Assembly: GCA_905235575.1 (NCBI GenBank)
Contig: CAJOLZ010000002.1
Coordinates: forward strand, 173,248-237,247
Direction of reading: 5' to 3'
From: an uncultured Bacteroidaceae bacterium
Lineage (GTDB): Bacteria; Bacteroidota; Bacteroidia; Bacteroidales; Bacteroidaceae
Length of the DNA: 64,000 nucleotides
The first letter of the stretch is position 1; the number at the start of each line of letters is the position of its first letter. Below are positions 18,480-28,768 of this stretch, one piece after another. The notes beneath the pieces are model-generated. The model did not search any database. It saw nothing but the letters and a program-made list of their open reading frames with translations, and was not told the origin of the DNA. The position numbers and the translations under genes were made by a program.

Positions 18480-20279
18480 ATGTTAACGAACCGACATTTC
18501 CTGCGTCGCCTGCTGGCAGCGGCAGTGCTGGTGCTCAGCGGGCTCGAGACCCTCAGCGGTGCCGACTGGGACACGTTCGGCGGGCTCGTAGAGTCCCTCC
18601 AGCTGAACCGCGACACCGCGGACTGGTCGCAGCTCCAACGCATCGTCATCGGCGAGCCGCGCATGGCCTACGTCAATCTCACAGGCTTCTCGCGCATGCC
18701 AACGTCGAAGACATCCTACATGAACGGCTGGGCAGAGATCTACGACGGCGAGGGCCACTACCTCCGCAAACGGGTGCGCATCCACGGGCAGGGAGGCTAT
18801 TCCATTCGCTACCCCAAGAAGAACTTCTCGCTCAAGTTCTGCGAGGAAGACTACTCGGAGGCCGTGACGACCGATGTCAAGATAGGCGAGTGGGTGGTGC
18901 AGGACGGATTCCACTTCAAGGCATTCTGGACAGACTTCAGCCGCGGGCTGGGCGAGATGGGCTACAAGATGTTTGCCCTGATAGTCGCAGACAGACGACC
19001 CTACTGGGAGCGCGGCGGCTACGAGGCAGAGAGCGCAGCGCGCTGCTTCCCCGACGGCTTCCCCTGCGCCGTCTATCTCGAAGGCCGTTTCTACGGAGTC
19101 TTCGCCTGGCAGCTGAAGAAGCATCGCAAGAACATGAACATGAAGCGGAGCGCGCCAGAGCACATCCATCTGGACGGCAACGTCAGCGACACCTATCTCT
19201 TCAGAGGCAAAGTCTCCTGGAACCAGTTTGAAGTGCGCAACCCGAAGGACCTCTACACCCAGCAGGGCAGTTACTACGACGGCAACAGCCCCGCCGAGCT
19301 CATGGGCACAGACTCCGAGCACTACTACGGAGAGCGCGACGACGAGGCGACGCGCCAGGAGAAGCAGCGGTCCGCGCTCGTCAAGGAAAGCATCCTACGC
19401 CTGAGCCACTGTCACGCAGAACTGCAGGCACTCGAAGCGTCGGGCGCCTCGGCAGCCCAGATGCGTTCCGCCTTCGCAGAGCGTTTCGACATCGAGAGCC
19501 TCCTCGACTACGCCGTCTTCTATTACCTCTCCGCCAACGGCGACGGCACACTCAAGAACTGGCAGTGGTTCACCTACGACGGCCGCCGCTGGATGGTGGC
19601 ACCCTACGACCTGGACCAGACCTTCGGCATCAACCTCTACGCCGTAGTGCGGCCGCCGACATTCGACGTGTCCGAACTCACGAACGGACCCTTCTACTGG
19701 CTCGACCGCTATTTCGGGCAAGACATCCGCCACCGCTGGGCACAGCTGCGCAGCAGTGGCGTGATAAGCGGCGAGCGGCTCGTCCCCATCGTCACAGACT
19801 GGTGCCGGCGAGTGGGGAATACATTCTACGCCATGGAACAGACAGCGTGGCCGCTGAGCCCCTGCTATTGCGAAACAGTGTGCAACGCACCGTGGCAGAT
19901 CTACGAGCAGTGGGAAGACTATCCGCAGGCACCCGCCTACGCAGCCTCCACCACCTATGCCAGAGGCGATTTCGTGAAGCTCGAAGGCCGTCTGTGGCAG
20001 ACCACCGAGGCAGTGAAGGGAGTCTATCCCTTCAGCAGGAACGCCAACATCGATACGCAGGAACGGCTCGAGGGATGGATACCCGCGCGCATCGCCCATC
20101 TCGACCAGAAGTTCGGCTACGACGGAGGCACCGCTGTGGGGCGCGTCGGAGACGAAGCCTCGGGACAGGTCGTGGCAGTCTATACGCTGAACGGTCTGCG
20201 CATCCGCAGGCCTGCCCCGGGCGGCATTTACCTTTATAAATACAGGAACGGAACATTCCGCAAGGTGATGGTGCGGTAA
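18480..20279 (+). CDS. Secreted CotH kinase-like protein with a C-terminal CBM5/12-like segment
   Basis: Signal peptide from ATG 18480; RIHGQGGYSIRYPKKNFSLKF; GTLKNWQWFTYDGRRWMVAPYDLDQTFG; AYAASTTYARGDFVKLEGRLWQTTEAVKG resembles a chitin-binding module. Confidence 0.82.
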   Translation: MLTNRHFLRRLLAAAVLVLSGLETLSGADWDTFGGLVESLQLNRDTADWSQLQRIVIGEPRMAYVNLTGFSRMPTSKTSYMNGWAEIYDGEGHYLRKRVRIHGQGGYSIRYPKKNFSLKFCEEDYSEAVTTDVKIGEWVVQDGFHFKAFWTDFSRGLGEMGYKMFALIVADRRPYWERGGYEAESAARCFPDGFPCAVYLEGRFYGVFAWQLKKHRKNMNMKRSAPEHIHLDGNVSDTYLFRGKVSWNQFEVRNPKDLYTQQGSYYDGNSPAELMGTDSEHYYGERDDEATRQEKQRSALVKESILRLSHCHAELQALEASGASAAQMRSAFAERFDIESLLDYAVFYYLSANGDGTLKNWQWFTYDGRRWMVAPYDLDQTFGINLYAVVRPPTFDVSELTNGPFYWLDRYFGQDIRHRWAQLRSSGVISGERLVPIVTDWCRRVGNTFYAMEQTAWPLSPCYCETVCNAPWQIYEQWEDYPQAPAYAASTTYARGDFVKLEGRLWQTTEAVKGVYPFSRNANIDTQERLEGWIPARIAHLDQKFGYDGGTAVGRVGDEASGQVVAVYTLNGLRIRRPAPGGIYLYKYRNGTFRKVMVR

Positions 20280-20293
20280 GGCTGGACGGGCCT

Positions 20294-20380
20294 AAAACAC
20301 CGCGCTGCGACGGGGCGTGAAACGGAGTGCATCGTTCGTCGTAACGTGATGCACCCCCGTTCGTTGCACCCCGTTCGTAA
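20294..20380. repeat. 22-nt-period GCAC repeat array (diverged)
   Basis: Units at 20297, 20319, 20341, 20363; GTGCATC/GATGCAC inverted repeat. Confidence 0.75.
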
Positions 20381-20391
20381 ATCGGTTTCTC

Positions 20392-21309
20392 TCAGAACAT
20401 GGTGTCGGGGTATTGTCCTGCTGCGTGCAGTGCTGCGAGTTTGGCTACTACTTCGGGTCGGTCTTCGGGGTAGGTTACTCCGAACCACTGGCTGGTGGTG
20501 TCGAGGACTTGGCAGGTGGCCTGACGGGTCTTGATGAGGTGGTCCACCATGAGTGGGATGAAGAATTCGCTCTTGAGGTTGGCCTGGTTCTTGGGGTCGG
20601 CGAGGAACTGTCGGAAGTAGTCTTGGCTGTGTCGGAAGTAGTCGGGTGTGAATCCCCAGAAGTTCATGCTGACGGGTGTGTTGTCGGGTATGGCGACCCA
20701 TGTCTGGCTGTCGTCGTCGAGGTATTTGACTTGTCCGTCGCGGCGCTCTATCTTGGTTCGTTCTACGACGCTTGTCAGGAGGTGTGTCTGCGGGTCGTTC
20801 TGGCAGATGCCTCGGCTGACGGTTCCGCTCTGGCTGAGGGTGTTGCTGACGCGGAATCCTATCATGGCGTACTTGCCTGTGCTGCCTTGGGGGAGGTTGG
20901 CGAGGAATTGTGCCATGACGCGGAATGCGTCGCGGTCGTAGAAGTCGTCGCAGTTGAGTACGGCGAAGGGTTCGTGGATGATGTCGGCTCCCATGAGTAC
21001 GGCGTGGTTGGTGCCCCAGGGTTTCTGTCGTCCTTCGGGTGGGGTGTAGCCTTGGGGGAGTGCGTCGAGGCTCTGGAAGCAGAGTTGGCAGGGTATGTGG
21101 CCTTGGTAGCGGCTGAGGATTTGTGTGCGGAACTGCTGTTCGAAGTCGCGTCGGATGACCCATACGATTTTGCCGAAGCCTGCCTGGATGGCGTCGTAGA
21201 TGCTGTAGTCCATGATGCTTTGTCCTTGTGGTCCGAGGGTGTCGAGCTGCTTGAGCCCGCCGTAGCGGCTGCCCATGCCTGCAGCGAGGAGAAATAGGGT
21301 TGGTTTCAT
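20392..21309 (-). CDS. Sugar-phosphate nucleotidyltransferase family protein
   Basis: N-terminal LFLLAAGMGSRYGGLKQLDTLGPQGQSIMDYSIYDA; NCDDFYDRDAFRVM. Confidence 0.85.
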   Translation of the reverse strand: MKPTLFLLAAGMGSRYGGLKQLDTLGPQGQSIMDYSIYDAIQAGFGKIVWVIRRDFEQQFRTQILSRYQGHIPCQLCFQSLDALPQGYTPPEGRQKPWGTNHAVLMGADIIHEPFAVLNCDDFYDRDAFRVMAQFLANLPQGSTGKYAMIGFRVSNTLSQSGTVSRGICQNDPQTHLLTSVVERTKIERRDGQVKYLDDDSQTWVAIPDNTPVSMNFWGFTPDYFRHSQDYFRQFLADPKNQANLKSEFFIPLMVDHLIKTRQATCQVLDTTSQWFGVTYPEDRPEVVAKLAALHAAGQYPDTMF

Positions 21310-21376
21310 TGTTGTTTGTGATTAAAGGGTTTGTTGATTTGTTTATGATGTGTGTTTCTTTTGTTCGGGGGTTTGT

Positions 21377-23884
21377 TCAGAAGGGGTATCCGATGGCGAG
21401 GTGGTAGCCGAGGGTGTTGTGGAAGGGGGTGATGTTGTAGTATCGGTTCTGTGTGGTCTGATAGGGTGCGTGGATTCCGATGCCGAGGTCGAAGCGGATG
21501 GTGAGGATGTCGAGGTCGTATCGGATGCCGGCTCCTGTTCCGAGTGCTATCTGGTCTGGGAGTCTGCGGGCGTTGATGCTTCCTCGGGGCAGGTGGGGGT
21601 CGCTCTTGATGAGCCAGATGTTTCCGGCATCGAGGAAGATGGCTCCGTAGAGGTTGGCGATTATGGGGAAGCGGTATTCGGCGTTGGCTTCGAGCTTGAG
21701 GTCTCCCATCTGGTCGATGTAAGTGTAGTTGGAGTTTTCGGGTCGGTAGCCTCCGGGTCCGATGGTTCGGGCGGCGAATGCGCGGATGCTGTTGGCTCCT
21801 CCGATGCAGAAGAGGTCGCTGTAGGGTGCGGTGGGGCTGTTGCCGTAGCTGAAGACTGCTCCGGCATAGACTCGGGTTGCGATGCCGCTGCGTGGTGTGA
21901 ATCGGAAGAGATGGGTGTATTGGGCGCTGGCCTTGATGTATTGGGCGAAGGGTACGCCGAGGAGTTCTTTCCCGTCGTGGCTGAAGGGTTGTCGGAAGAG
22001 TGCGTAGCCGAGCGATGTGATGTTTCCGGCTTCTTTGATGTTGAGGGTGAGGGTGCGGGGTGCGTGTCGGGGTGCTTTCCAGGTGTAGGTGTATTCCATG
22101 GCTGGTACGAACTGGTTTCTCATGCTGGCGTAGAGGGCTTGGTTGACGGCGACGATGGAATCGAATCGGGCTGTGGAGTGTAGCTTGACGTCGTAGTCGA
22201 GGCGGAAGGGTGTTATGGTGTGTTTGGAGGTTCGCCGCCGCTGGTATTCGTAGGTGATGCGTGCTCCGAGGGAGTATCGCTCGAAGTAGTTGGCGCGGTT
22301 GAGCCATCGGGTGTCGATGATGTAGTCGGTGGTGGAGAGGGATCGTCGGCTGAGCCGTCGGCCTGCGATGGGGAGTATGATGCGAGGATAGGTGAGGTTG
22401 AGGCTGGCTCCGTATTCGTAGGAGTTGAGGAGGGAGCGGGAACCGTGTATGTTTGCGCCTGTCTGCCATTCGTAGGAGCCCCATGCTTTGAGTGTGAGTG
22501 TCTCGGCTCCGCGGAAGGCGTTTCGTCGGGACATGGAGTAGGTGATTCCGGGTCCGACCTGTCCGTTGCTCTTGGTGGTGACTTTGCCTTCGAACTGTGC
22601 GTCGTAGGGTTTGTCGAGGGTGGCGTTGATGAGGATGTCGAGGGTGTCGCAGGTGTCGGTGGTGTCGCGCGGAACGTAGGTGACTTTGAGTCGGGAATAG
22701 ATTCCCATGGCGGAGAGTTTCTGTTGCGAGGCCTGATGGAGGGTGTGTCGGTAGAGGTCGCCCTTACGATAGAAGAGGTAGTGGGCGACGGCTCCGAGCT
22801 TGACGGGCGGTCGTCGGCTTCCGCCGTAGGCCATTTTGATGGACCCTCGCCCGATGGTGTCGGTGAGGAGTGGGGCTCCGGTGCCTTGCCGTCCGAGGCT
22901 TGGGTTCTTCTGGACGGTGATGAAGGTGTTTCCGATGTGGAACTGCTGTCGGGCGATGTCGGGCATTGTGGGTGTGGGGAGGACTTGGAGCTGTACGAGG
23001 AGCGGGCGCTGGATGGTGTCGGCGCGATAGGTGATGTATTCGGGCTGGAAGTAGTAGTAGCCGTTGTCGCGGAAGATGTCGCTGAGGCGCTTTCGCTCTT
23101 CGTCGAGGTTGGGAACGCTGAAGGGTTCTCCGCTGTGGAGGAGCGTCTTGCGCATGTTGAGTCGTATGAGGCTGTCGGCTTTGTGTGGGAAGTTGAGGTG
23201 GCGGATGGTGTCGAGGTGGAAGAGGACTCCGGGGTGAACCTCGTAGCTTATCTTGGCCTCGTTGCGAGTGGGGTGGGGAAGCGTGTCGTGGGCAGCCCAG
23301 CCTCGGAAGTAGCCGAAGTTCTTCAGGGTGTTGGTGGCGACTTGGGTTCGGACTCCGGGATTGGCTGTGGTGACATAGCGGGGTGTTGCGGCAAAGGTGT
23401 TGAACATCCATTTCCCGAAGCGGCGCTGGGCGTAGAGGTAGTGGTTATAGACCCAAAGTCGGAAGGGGTGTCGCCAGCGCAAATGGCTGCTTCCCATGAT
23501 GGCTCCGTTGGGTGCAAAGTGTAGGACGCCCTCGACTTCTTCCTTGGCGGTGGCGTAGGCTTCGGCATCTTTCTTGGTGGCCTTCTTCAGCGAATCTCTT
23601 GCCTGGGCAGAGTTCTCGTCTTGGTTGAGCGCATTGGCTGCGGCTGCGTTTCCGGTGAGGAGCCCTTCGACTGTGGTGTAGGCGTCGGCGAGGGCTGTGA
23701 TAACGCCTTCGGTCTCGTCGGTCTCCACCGTCCGCTGTCGTTTGGGGGGCTTGTCATAGGCCACCTCGCCGATGCCAGTATAGAGGATTTCCTCGGCGGG
23801 GAGGTTGCTGGTGGTGTCGCAGGCGGCGATGGCGAGCAGGAGCGGCAGCAGGAGGATTTTTATGTGTCGTAGGCCTTTGGGCAT
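21377..23884 (-). CDS. tamL: BamA/TamA-like outer-membrane assembly lipoprotein (TamL-like)
   Basis: Lipobox LLLAIAAC; C-terminal beta-barrel with FCIGGANSIRAFAARTIGPGGY; directly downstream of the TamB-like gene. Confidence 0.85.
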   Translation of the reverse strand: MPKGLRHIKILLLPLLLAIAACDTTSNLPAEEILYTGIGEVAYDKPPKRQRTVETDETEGVITALADAYTTVEGLLTGNAAAANALNQDENSAQARDSLKKATKKDAEAYATAKEEVEGVLHFAPNGAIMGSSHLRWRHPFRLWVYNHYLYAQRRFGKWMFNTFAATPRYVTTANPGVRTQVATNTLKNFGYFRGWAAHDTLPHPTRNEAKISYEVHPGVLFHLDTIRHLNFPHKADSLIRLNMRKTLLHSGEPFSVPNLDEERKRLSDIFRDNGYYYFQPEYITYRADTIQRPLLVQLQVLPTPTMPDIARQQFHIGNTFITVQKNPSLGRQGTGAPLLTDTIGRGSIKMAYGGSRRPPVKLGAVAHYLFYRKGDLYRHTLHQASQQKLSAMGIYSRLKVTYVPRDTTDTCDTLDILINATLDKPYDAQFEGKVTTKSNGQVGPGITYSMSRRNAFRGAETLTLKAWGSYEWQTGANIHGSRSLLNSYEYGASLNLTYPRIILPIAGRRLSRRSLSTTDYIIDTRWLNRANYFERYSLGARITYEYQRRRTSKHTITPFRLDYDVKLHSTARFDSIVAVNQALYASMRNQFVPAMEYTYTWKAPRHAPRTLTLNIKEAGNITSLGYALFRQPFSHDGKELLGVPFAQYIKASAQYTHLFRFTPRSGIATRVYAGAVFSYGNSPTAPYSDLFCIGGANSIRAFAARTIGPGGYRPENSNYTYIDQMGDLKLEANAEYRFPIIANLYGAIFLDAGNIWLIKSDPHLPRGSINARRLPDQIALGTGAGIRYDLDILTIRFDLGIGIHAPYQTTQNRYYNITPFHNTLGYHLAIGYPF

Positions 23885-23894
23885 GATGTGTCTT

Positions 23895-26800
23895 TTATCG
23901 GGTGACGGGTTGTGTCTTGGGTTTTCGGAAGATGAAGAGCTCGCTCAGCTTGTCTGTCTTCTTTCGGAAGACGACGCCGGCTCCCATCTCGGTTATCTCT
24001 CCTTCGAGGAGCGATTCGTAGTTGTGGTCGTAGTAGAGCTTGACGTATCGGGTTGCGCTCTGGTCGAGCCGATATTCGAGGGAGATGTTGTCGATGATGC
24101 TCTCGCCGGTGTTCTGGGCTTCCTCTCCTGTTCTGACTCGACCTCCGACGATGATGGAGATTCTGTTTCCCCAGAATCGTTTGGCGAAGGAGAAGCTGTA
24201 GTCGGTCTGCGATGCGCCGCTCTCGCTGGTGGTGTTCTCGATGCCGACGTTGACGTCGATGGTGTTCTGAGCCCTCCCGACGAGGTTGTTTATCTCGTTC
24301 TGAAGATAGGTGTTCAGGGTGTTGCTGGTGCTGAAGCCGCCCGAGGAGCTCAGGTCGTTCAGATACATTCCTGTGGCGAGCATCGTGACAGCCACTCTTC
24401 CCCGGTCTTCGGCGCTCATGGCCGCCAGCTGGTTCTGGATGGTGAGGTCTTCGGGGGCTGAGAGCGTGAACTCGAGTCCCATGTCGGAGAGCGTCTGGCT
24501 GATGATGAGTCCGACATCGAAGGCGACACTTCGCGGAACGTTGTTCTCGCTGACGGAGCTTCGCATCCTTTCAGAAGCTTTGATGTTCAGGTAGGGGTCG
24601 CTCATTTCGCCTCGGAACTCGACGTAGCTTCCGCTTTCAATCTTGAAATGCTTGCTCCCCACCACCGGCAGGACGGTGTAGTTCATGTCGCCGCTGAGTA
24701 TGGCATATCGTCCGTTGAGCTTCAGGCCGCTGTCGTTGTCATAGCTCAGGACGAGGTCGCCTCCGCCTTCGAGGTTGATGTAGTCCTGTCCGCTCTCGCT
24801 CAGGAGGCAGTGGACCTGTGCGGCTTGTTCGATGGCGATGGTCAGCTGCATGTCGACGAATTGGCGCTTCGTCTTCACGACCTGCGTCTCGATGGTGTCG
24901 TTGAAATCGACAAAGGTCACAAGGTCTGCCAGCCGGTCTTCGACGGTGAGGGGACTGTCCTGCAGGACGTAGGTGAGGTCGGTCGTTCCCAATACCGTGA
25001 GTCTGCCGCGCATTGTCAGATGGTCCAGCGTTCCTCGGAGCCTTCCCCTCATGTCTACGTTGGCTTTACCGTAGGCCAGCGCATTTCGTGTCTTGGGGGC
25101 ATTGATAAGTTGATAGTCCTTCGCGCTCACCGTAATGTCGAGACTGATGGCGTCGGTGTTGCTGAAGTCAATTGTACCGTCGAGAGTCAGCGGTTCTTTT
25201 CCCATGGCATAGGCTTCGATGCGGTCCAGGTCGATGTGACTCTGCCGTATCTGGAGCGTATCGTTCGGGAAGGTAAGGTTCAGGTTATACGGCACCGATG
25301 TCAGTCTCATAGAATCTGTCGTGAGCATTCCTGTCAGCATCGGTCGGTCTGTGGTGCCTCCAATCTCGAGCTCGCCGTTGACGAATCCCTCCATCTTTGC
25401 CATCGCATCGGGAATGAAGCCGTTGGTCAGACTCATCGGCAGTCGTTCGAGCTGTGCTTTCCCCTCGATGTAGTTGGCATCTTTCTCGGGACGATAGGTC
25501 CCATTTACGAACATCACCTCGTTCCCGTTCTGCGTCAGGATGCCGTCGACGAAGTGTGTCCCGTCGTTGTTGGGCAGATATACCGCGTTCAGCCCCACAT
25601 CGCCCAGATCGGCCTTCTCGTATTTCATCCGTTCCACGGCGATGTCGGTGGAGATGGAGAGCGTAGCGCTGTCGGTCTGCAGATAATGCAGGTCGCCGTG
25701 GAGCAGTCCGCCCAGTTTCGGCATATAAGGGATGATGTCGGTCAGTTCGCCCACGTTGAAGTGGTTCAGGTTCAGCGTCAGGTCCTGCAGGGCATCGCTC
25801 TCGGTGCTGTATAGCTTCAGTCCCGTCCCGTCATCGGCCAGCAAGTCCACCATGGCTTCTATTCGCATATCGTTTGTCATGGCGATGAAGTTGTTCTCGT
25901 TCAGCTTGAATTTCCGATAGGCGATGATGGGATTGTACGGAGTGAAGTGAATCTTCGTTCCGTTCTCCAAGATGTCGGTGCGCAGTCCCAGGTCCATCCC
26001 CTTCCTGCCCCTTGCATCGTAGAAGAGCAGCGAAGCCTCTGTGCCCGTCGCTGTCAGTTCGGCGGCCAGACGCGTCTCGAAGCTCACCACCTTGTTCTTG
26101 GGCGAATTGCGCACCCTGCCGTCCAGCCTCAGACGCTCGTCGTTGTTGAAGATGCGCCATTCGATGGTGTCCAGCAGAATGGCACCCGTGTTCAGCCCCC
26201 ACAGACGTCCGTCTCCGTTCAGGCCCACGATGGTGTCCGATTTCAGGTCCATCTCGAAGCGTTCCAACGTATAGCCCTTCGAGTGCAGGATGTCTCCCAG
26301 CGGATTGTCTCTGCCCGAACGGATGTGGAGGGTGATGTCCGGCAAGAGCGTCTTCAGCGTGTCCTGACGGAGATGATATTCTCGGCGTTCGGCCGCCACC
26401 TCGGCCAGCAGCGCTTCAATCTCTCCCTGCAGCTGTTCCAGGCCAGCCCCCGTTTTGGCCTTCGCCTCGAAGTCACCCGCATTTATGTCGGCGCTCAGTC
26501 CCGTGGGAGACATTTCGATTTGAGCTGTCATGTCGTGGGGATAATAGACCGTATCGGGCAGTTCGATGCGTTGCGCCCTCAGGCTCGCCTTCAGCCGATG
26601 CGTCTCCTTCAGGTCACTCTCACCCTCGGCATGGAGCGTCATGCTCATCAACAGCGAATCGTTCGTCAGCCCCAGACTCTTCGCGTCCAGATGCCTCAGG
26701 TCGAGGTCGAGCACCCCGTTGTTCAAGGTCCGCGCCATGTCCGCCTCGGCGCAACCGTCCGCCGCAATCAAGTCATTCTCGCTCTTCATCTCCAGCCTGC

Positions 26801-28469
26801 CGCGGCCCTCCTCAATCTTGGCCACCATCGCCATGCTGTCCAGCGCCCACCCTCCGTAGTCCAGGTGCGAGACCTCCACGTCGGCATCCAGCTTCGTACG
26901 GGCATCGAACGGGTCGAAGCCGCGGCCGCGAGCCGATGCCGAGAGCGAGACAGCACCGAAGTCGCCGTCGGGCAGAAAGTGATTCAAGTCGAGCTGCGAC
27001 GTCCTCAGGCTCGCGTCGTAAGACCTCGTCTCCGCATGCAGGCTCCCCGTCAATCGAGCCAGCCCCCTATCCTCTTTCAGCAATGCATCGATGTCGTAGA
27101 AGTCACCCTTCATGCGCCCCTTCGCCGATAAGGTCATGGGCGGCAGCACAAAGCCGTCCGAGCCGGCCAGACGGTTCACCAGCGACAGGTCCTCCGTCCG
27201 CAAGTCCACCTCAGCCTCGCCCCTCGTCACTCGTGTCGAATCAGTCACACCAGCCACCCAGCCTTTCCCCTCCAGATGAGCAATGTCCTCCATGGCAGCC
27301 ACCAGACGGTCGATGCGCATACTGTCCACATTGCCCTGCGCCGAGACGTCCACACACAGAGGCTCGTCCGGGCAGACCCGTTTCAGCAGGTCCGACAGCG
27401 AACCGTCCGCCACCGCCAGCAAGTCCTCACGCCCCAGACGCAGGCTCGCCTCCACATCCATCGTACCCCTGCCGCCAGTTTCGAAAGCCGACAACTCAGC
27501 CCTGCCGCTGGCCCGGAACGAACTGTAAGGCGTCTCCGCACCGAACGAGCGAAACTCCATCGCCCCCTCCTGCATTCTTACGCCAGCCTCCATCCGCGTG
27601 AGCGTCAGACCGCAAGCCTCCCGCACCCCCTCGCTCCACAGCGTAGCCTCCATGCAGCCCTCGTCGTCGTTATACAGAAAATCCCTCACGCCCAGACTGA
27701 TGTCGCTGAGCGCCACATGATTCAGGTCCAGCCCAGCCTCCTGCCGAGGCAGCGCGTCCAAGTCCATGCGGAACCATTCGCCGTCCATCGTCAGCCGTTC
27801 CACCCTATAGGCAGCCTCCCCCAGTCGGATGTCAGCCCCCGTCAGTTCGGCGCGCCGCACCCTGGCATCCATCGCCATCGCCTCCGACGTCAACACCAGC
27901 CTCACCCGCGTCCGTTCCATCAGCAGGTCGTCCACCGCGATGCGCCACTTCGAGCCGCCCTCGTCCTCCTCATCCTCCACATCCTCCGAAGCGCCGAGCC
28001 TCATGTCCAGGTCGCAGTCCGCCAGTCCTACCTCGTTCACCCGCAGCGTCTCCCTGCGCAGGTTCAGCTCGTCGGCCCGCAGCCAGACAGACCCCACTTG
28101 CCCCCTCAGCCAGAAGTCGTCCCACAGCCGGTGCGAATCCACCCTTCCCCCTTCCAGCCGGATGCCGTCAATGCCGATGCGCCCCGAGAGCAGCCCACGG
28201 AAATTCAAGTCCACCGCAGCGCGCTCCACCTCCAGCAGCGTGTCAGCGCCCTGCGTCACCAGCAGCCCCTCCGCATCCACATCGCACAGCGGCGACAGGC
28301 GCAGCCCCTCCGCCGAGACCCTCAGACCCGTCCGTCCCTCCACCGTCACCAGCAGCCGCCCCAGCGCCCAACGCTGCACAGGCGGGATGTAGAGCGCAGC
28401 CCACAACGCCAGCAGCACCACCAGCGGCAGTGCACACCAAAGAAACCGTCTGCCAGACCTTTTCGTCAT
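23895..28469 (-). CDS. tamB: TamB-like translocation/assembly module protein
   Basis: Very long beta-rich protein with N-terminal TM (MTKRSGRRFLWCALPLVVLLALWAALYI) and C-terminal TamB-like region; start 28469 rather than the upstream extension that reads through repeats. Confidence 0.87.
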   Translation of the reverse strand: MTKRSGRRFLWCALPLVVLLALWAALYIPPVQRWALGRLLVTVEGRTGLRVSAEGLRLSPLCDVDAEGLLVTQGADTLLEVERAAVDLNFRGLLSGRIGIDGIRLEGGRVDSHRLWDDFWLRGQVGSVWLRADELNLRRETLRVNEVGLADCDLDMRLGASEDVEDEEDEGGSKWRIAVDDLLMERTRVRLVLTSEAMAMDARVRRAELTGADIRLGEAAYRVERLTMDGEWFRMDLDALPRQEAGLDLNHVALSDISLGVRDFLYNDDEGCMEATLWSEGVREACGLTLTRMEAGVRMQEGAMEFRSFGAETPYSSFRASGRAELSAFETGGRGTMDVEASLRLGREDLLAVADGSLSDLLKRVCPDEPLCVDVSAQGNVDSMRIDRLVAAMEDIAHLEGKGWVAGVTDSTRVTRGEAEVDLRTEDLSLVNRLAGSDGFVLPPMTLSAKGRMKGDFYDIDALLKEDRGLARLTGSLHAETRSYDASLRTSQLDLNHFLPDGDFGAVSLSASARGRGFDPFDARTKLDADVEVSHLDYGGWALDSMAMVAKIEEGRGRLEMKSENDLIAADGCAEADMARTLNNGVLDLDLRHLDAKSLGLTNDSLLMSMTLHAEGESDLKETHRLKASLRAQRIELPDTVYYPHDMTAQIEMSPTGLSADINAGDFEAKAKTGAGLEQLQGEIEALLAEVAAERREYHLRQDTLKTLLPDITLHIRSGRDNPLGDILHSKGYTLERFEMDLKSDTIVGLNGDGRLWGLNTGAILLDTIEWRIFNNDERLRLDGRVRNSPKNKVVSFETRLAAELTATGTEASLLFYDARGRKGMDLGLRTDILENGTKIHFTPYNPIIAYRKFKLNENNFIAMTNDMRIEAMVDLLADDGTGLKLYSTESDALQDLTLNLNHFNVGELTDIIPYMPKLGGLLHGDLHYLQTDSATLSISTDIAVERMKYEKADLGDVGLNAVYLPNNDGTHFVDGILTQNGNEVMFVNGTYRPEKDANYIEGKAQLERLPMSLTNGFIPDAMAKMEGFVNGELEIGGTTDRPMLTGMLTTDSMRLTSVPYNLNLTFPNDTLQIRQSHIDLDRIEAYAMGKEPLTLDGTIDFSNTDAISLDITVSAKDYQLINAPKTRNALAYGKANVDMRGRLRGTLDHLTMRGRLTVLGTTDLTYVLQDSPLTVEDRLADLVTFVDFNDTIETQVVKTKRQFVDMQLTIAIEQAAQVHCLLSESGQDYINLEGGGDLVLSYDNDSGLKLNGRYAILSGDMNYTVLPVVGSKHFKIESGSYVEFRGEMSDPYLNIKASERMRSSVSENNVPRSVAFDVGLIISQTLSDMGLEFTLSAPEDLTIQNQLAAMSAEDRGRVAVTMLATGMYLNDLSSSGGFSTSNTLNTYLQNEINNLVGRAQNTIDVNVGIENTTSESGASQTDYSFSFAKRFWGNRISIIVGGRVRTGEEAQNTGESIIDNISLEYRLDQSATRYVKLYYDHNYESLLEGEITEMGAGVVFRKKTDKLSELFIFRKPKTQPVTR

Positions 28470-28487
28470 CACTTCACATTCTTGCCG

Positions 28488-28519
28488 CAAAGATACGAAT
28501 AAGCGAGGAAAATGCCAAA
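28488..28519 (-). promoter_or_regulatory. Bacteroidetes-type promoter for tamB (TTTG-N20-TATCTTTG)
   Basis: Minus strand: TTTG at 28519-28516, TATCTTTG at 28495-28488, 20-nt spacer. Confidence 0.75.
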
Positions 28520-28640
28520 CTTGTTTGAGCATTTTCGAGCGGAAGTATTTTCGACCGAAGGTCAGAGATACGAATAAGCGAGGAAAATGCCAAACTTGTT
28601 TGAGCATTTTCGAGCGGAAGTGTCTTAGACCGAAGGTCAG
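28491..28640 (-). repeat. Two tandem 75-bp promoter-module repeats upstream of tamB
   Basis: AGATACGAATAAGCGAGGAAAATGCCAAACTTGTTTGAGCATTTTCGAGCGGAAG begins at 28491 and again at 28566. Confidence 0.95.
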
Positions 28641-28659
28641 CGCTACTTTACAAGTGTGT

Positions 28660-28735
28660 AAACGCAACGGGGTGCGACGGACATTGCACCACGTTGCGAC
28701 GCTTGTTGCAGCACGGTGCGACGGCGTTGGATGGC
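28660..28735. repeat. 22-nt-period GCAC repeat array
   Basis: Unit starts 28663, 28685, 28707. Confidence 0.9.
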
Positions 28736-28768
28736 AGCGCAGGTATGCTCTTCTGCTCAATATCTATA

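Noticed and set aside
22220-23524. 434-aa plus-strand ORF opposite tamL
   Set aside because: Gly/Val/Glu-rich antisense shadow of a real gene; no recognisable domain.
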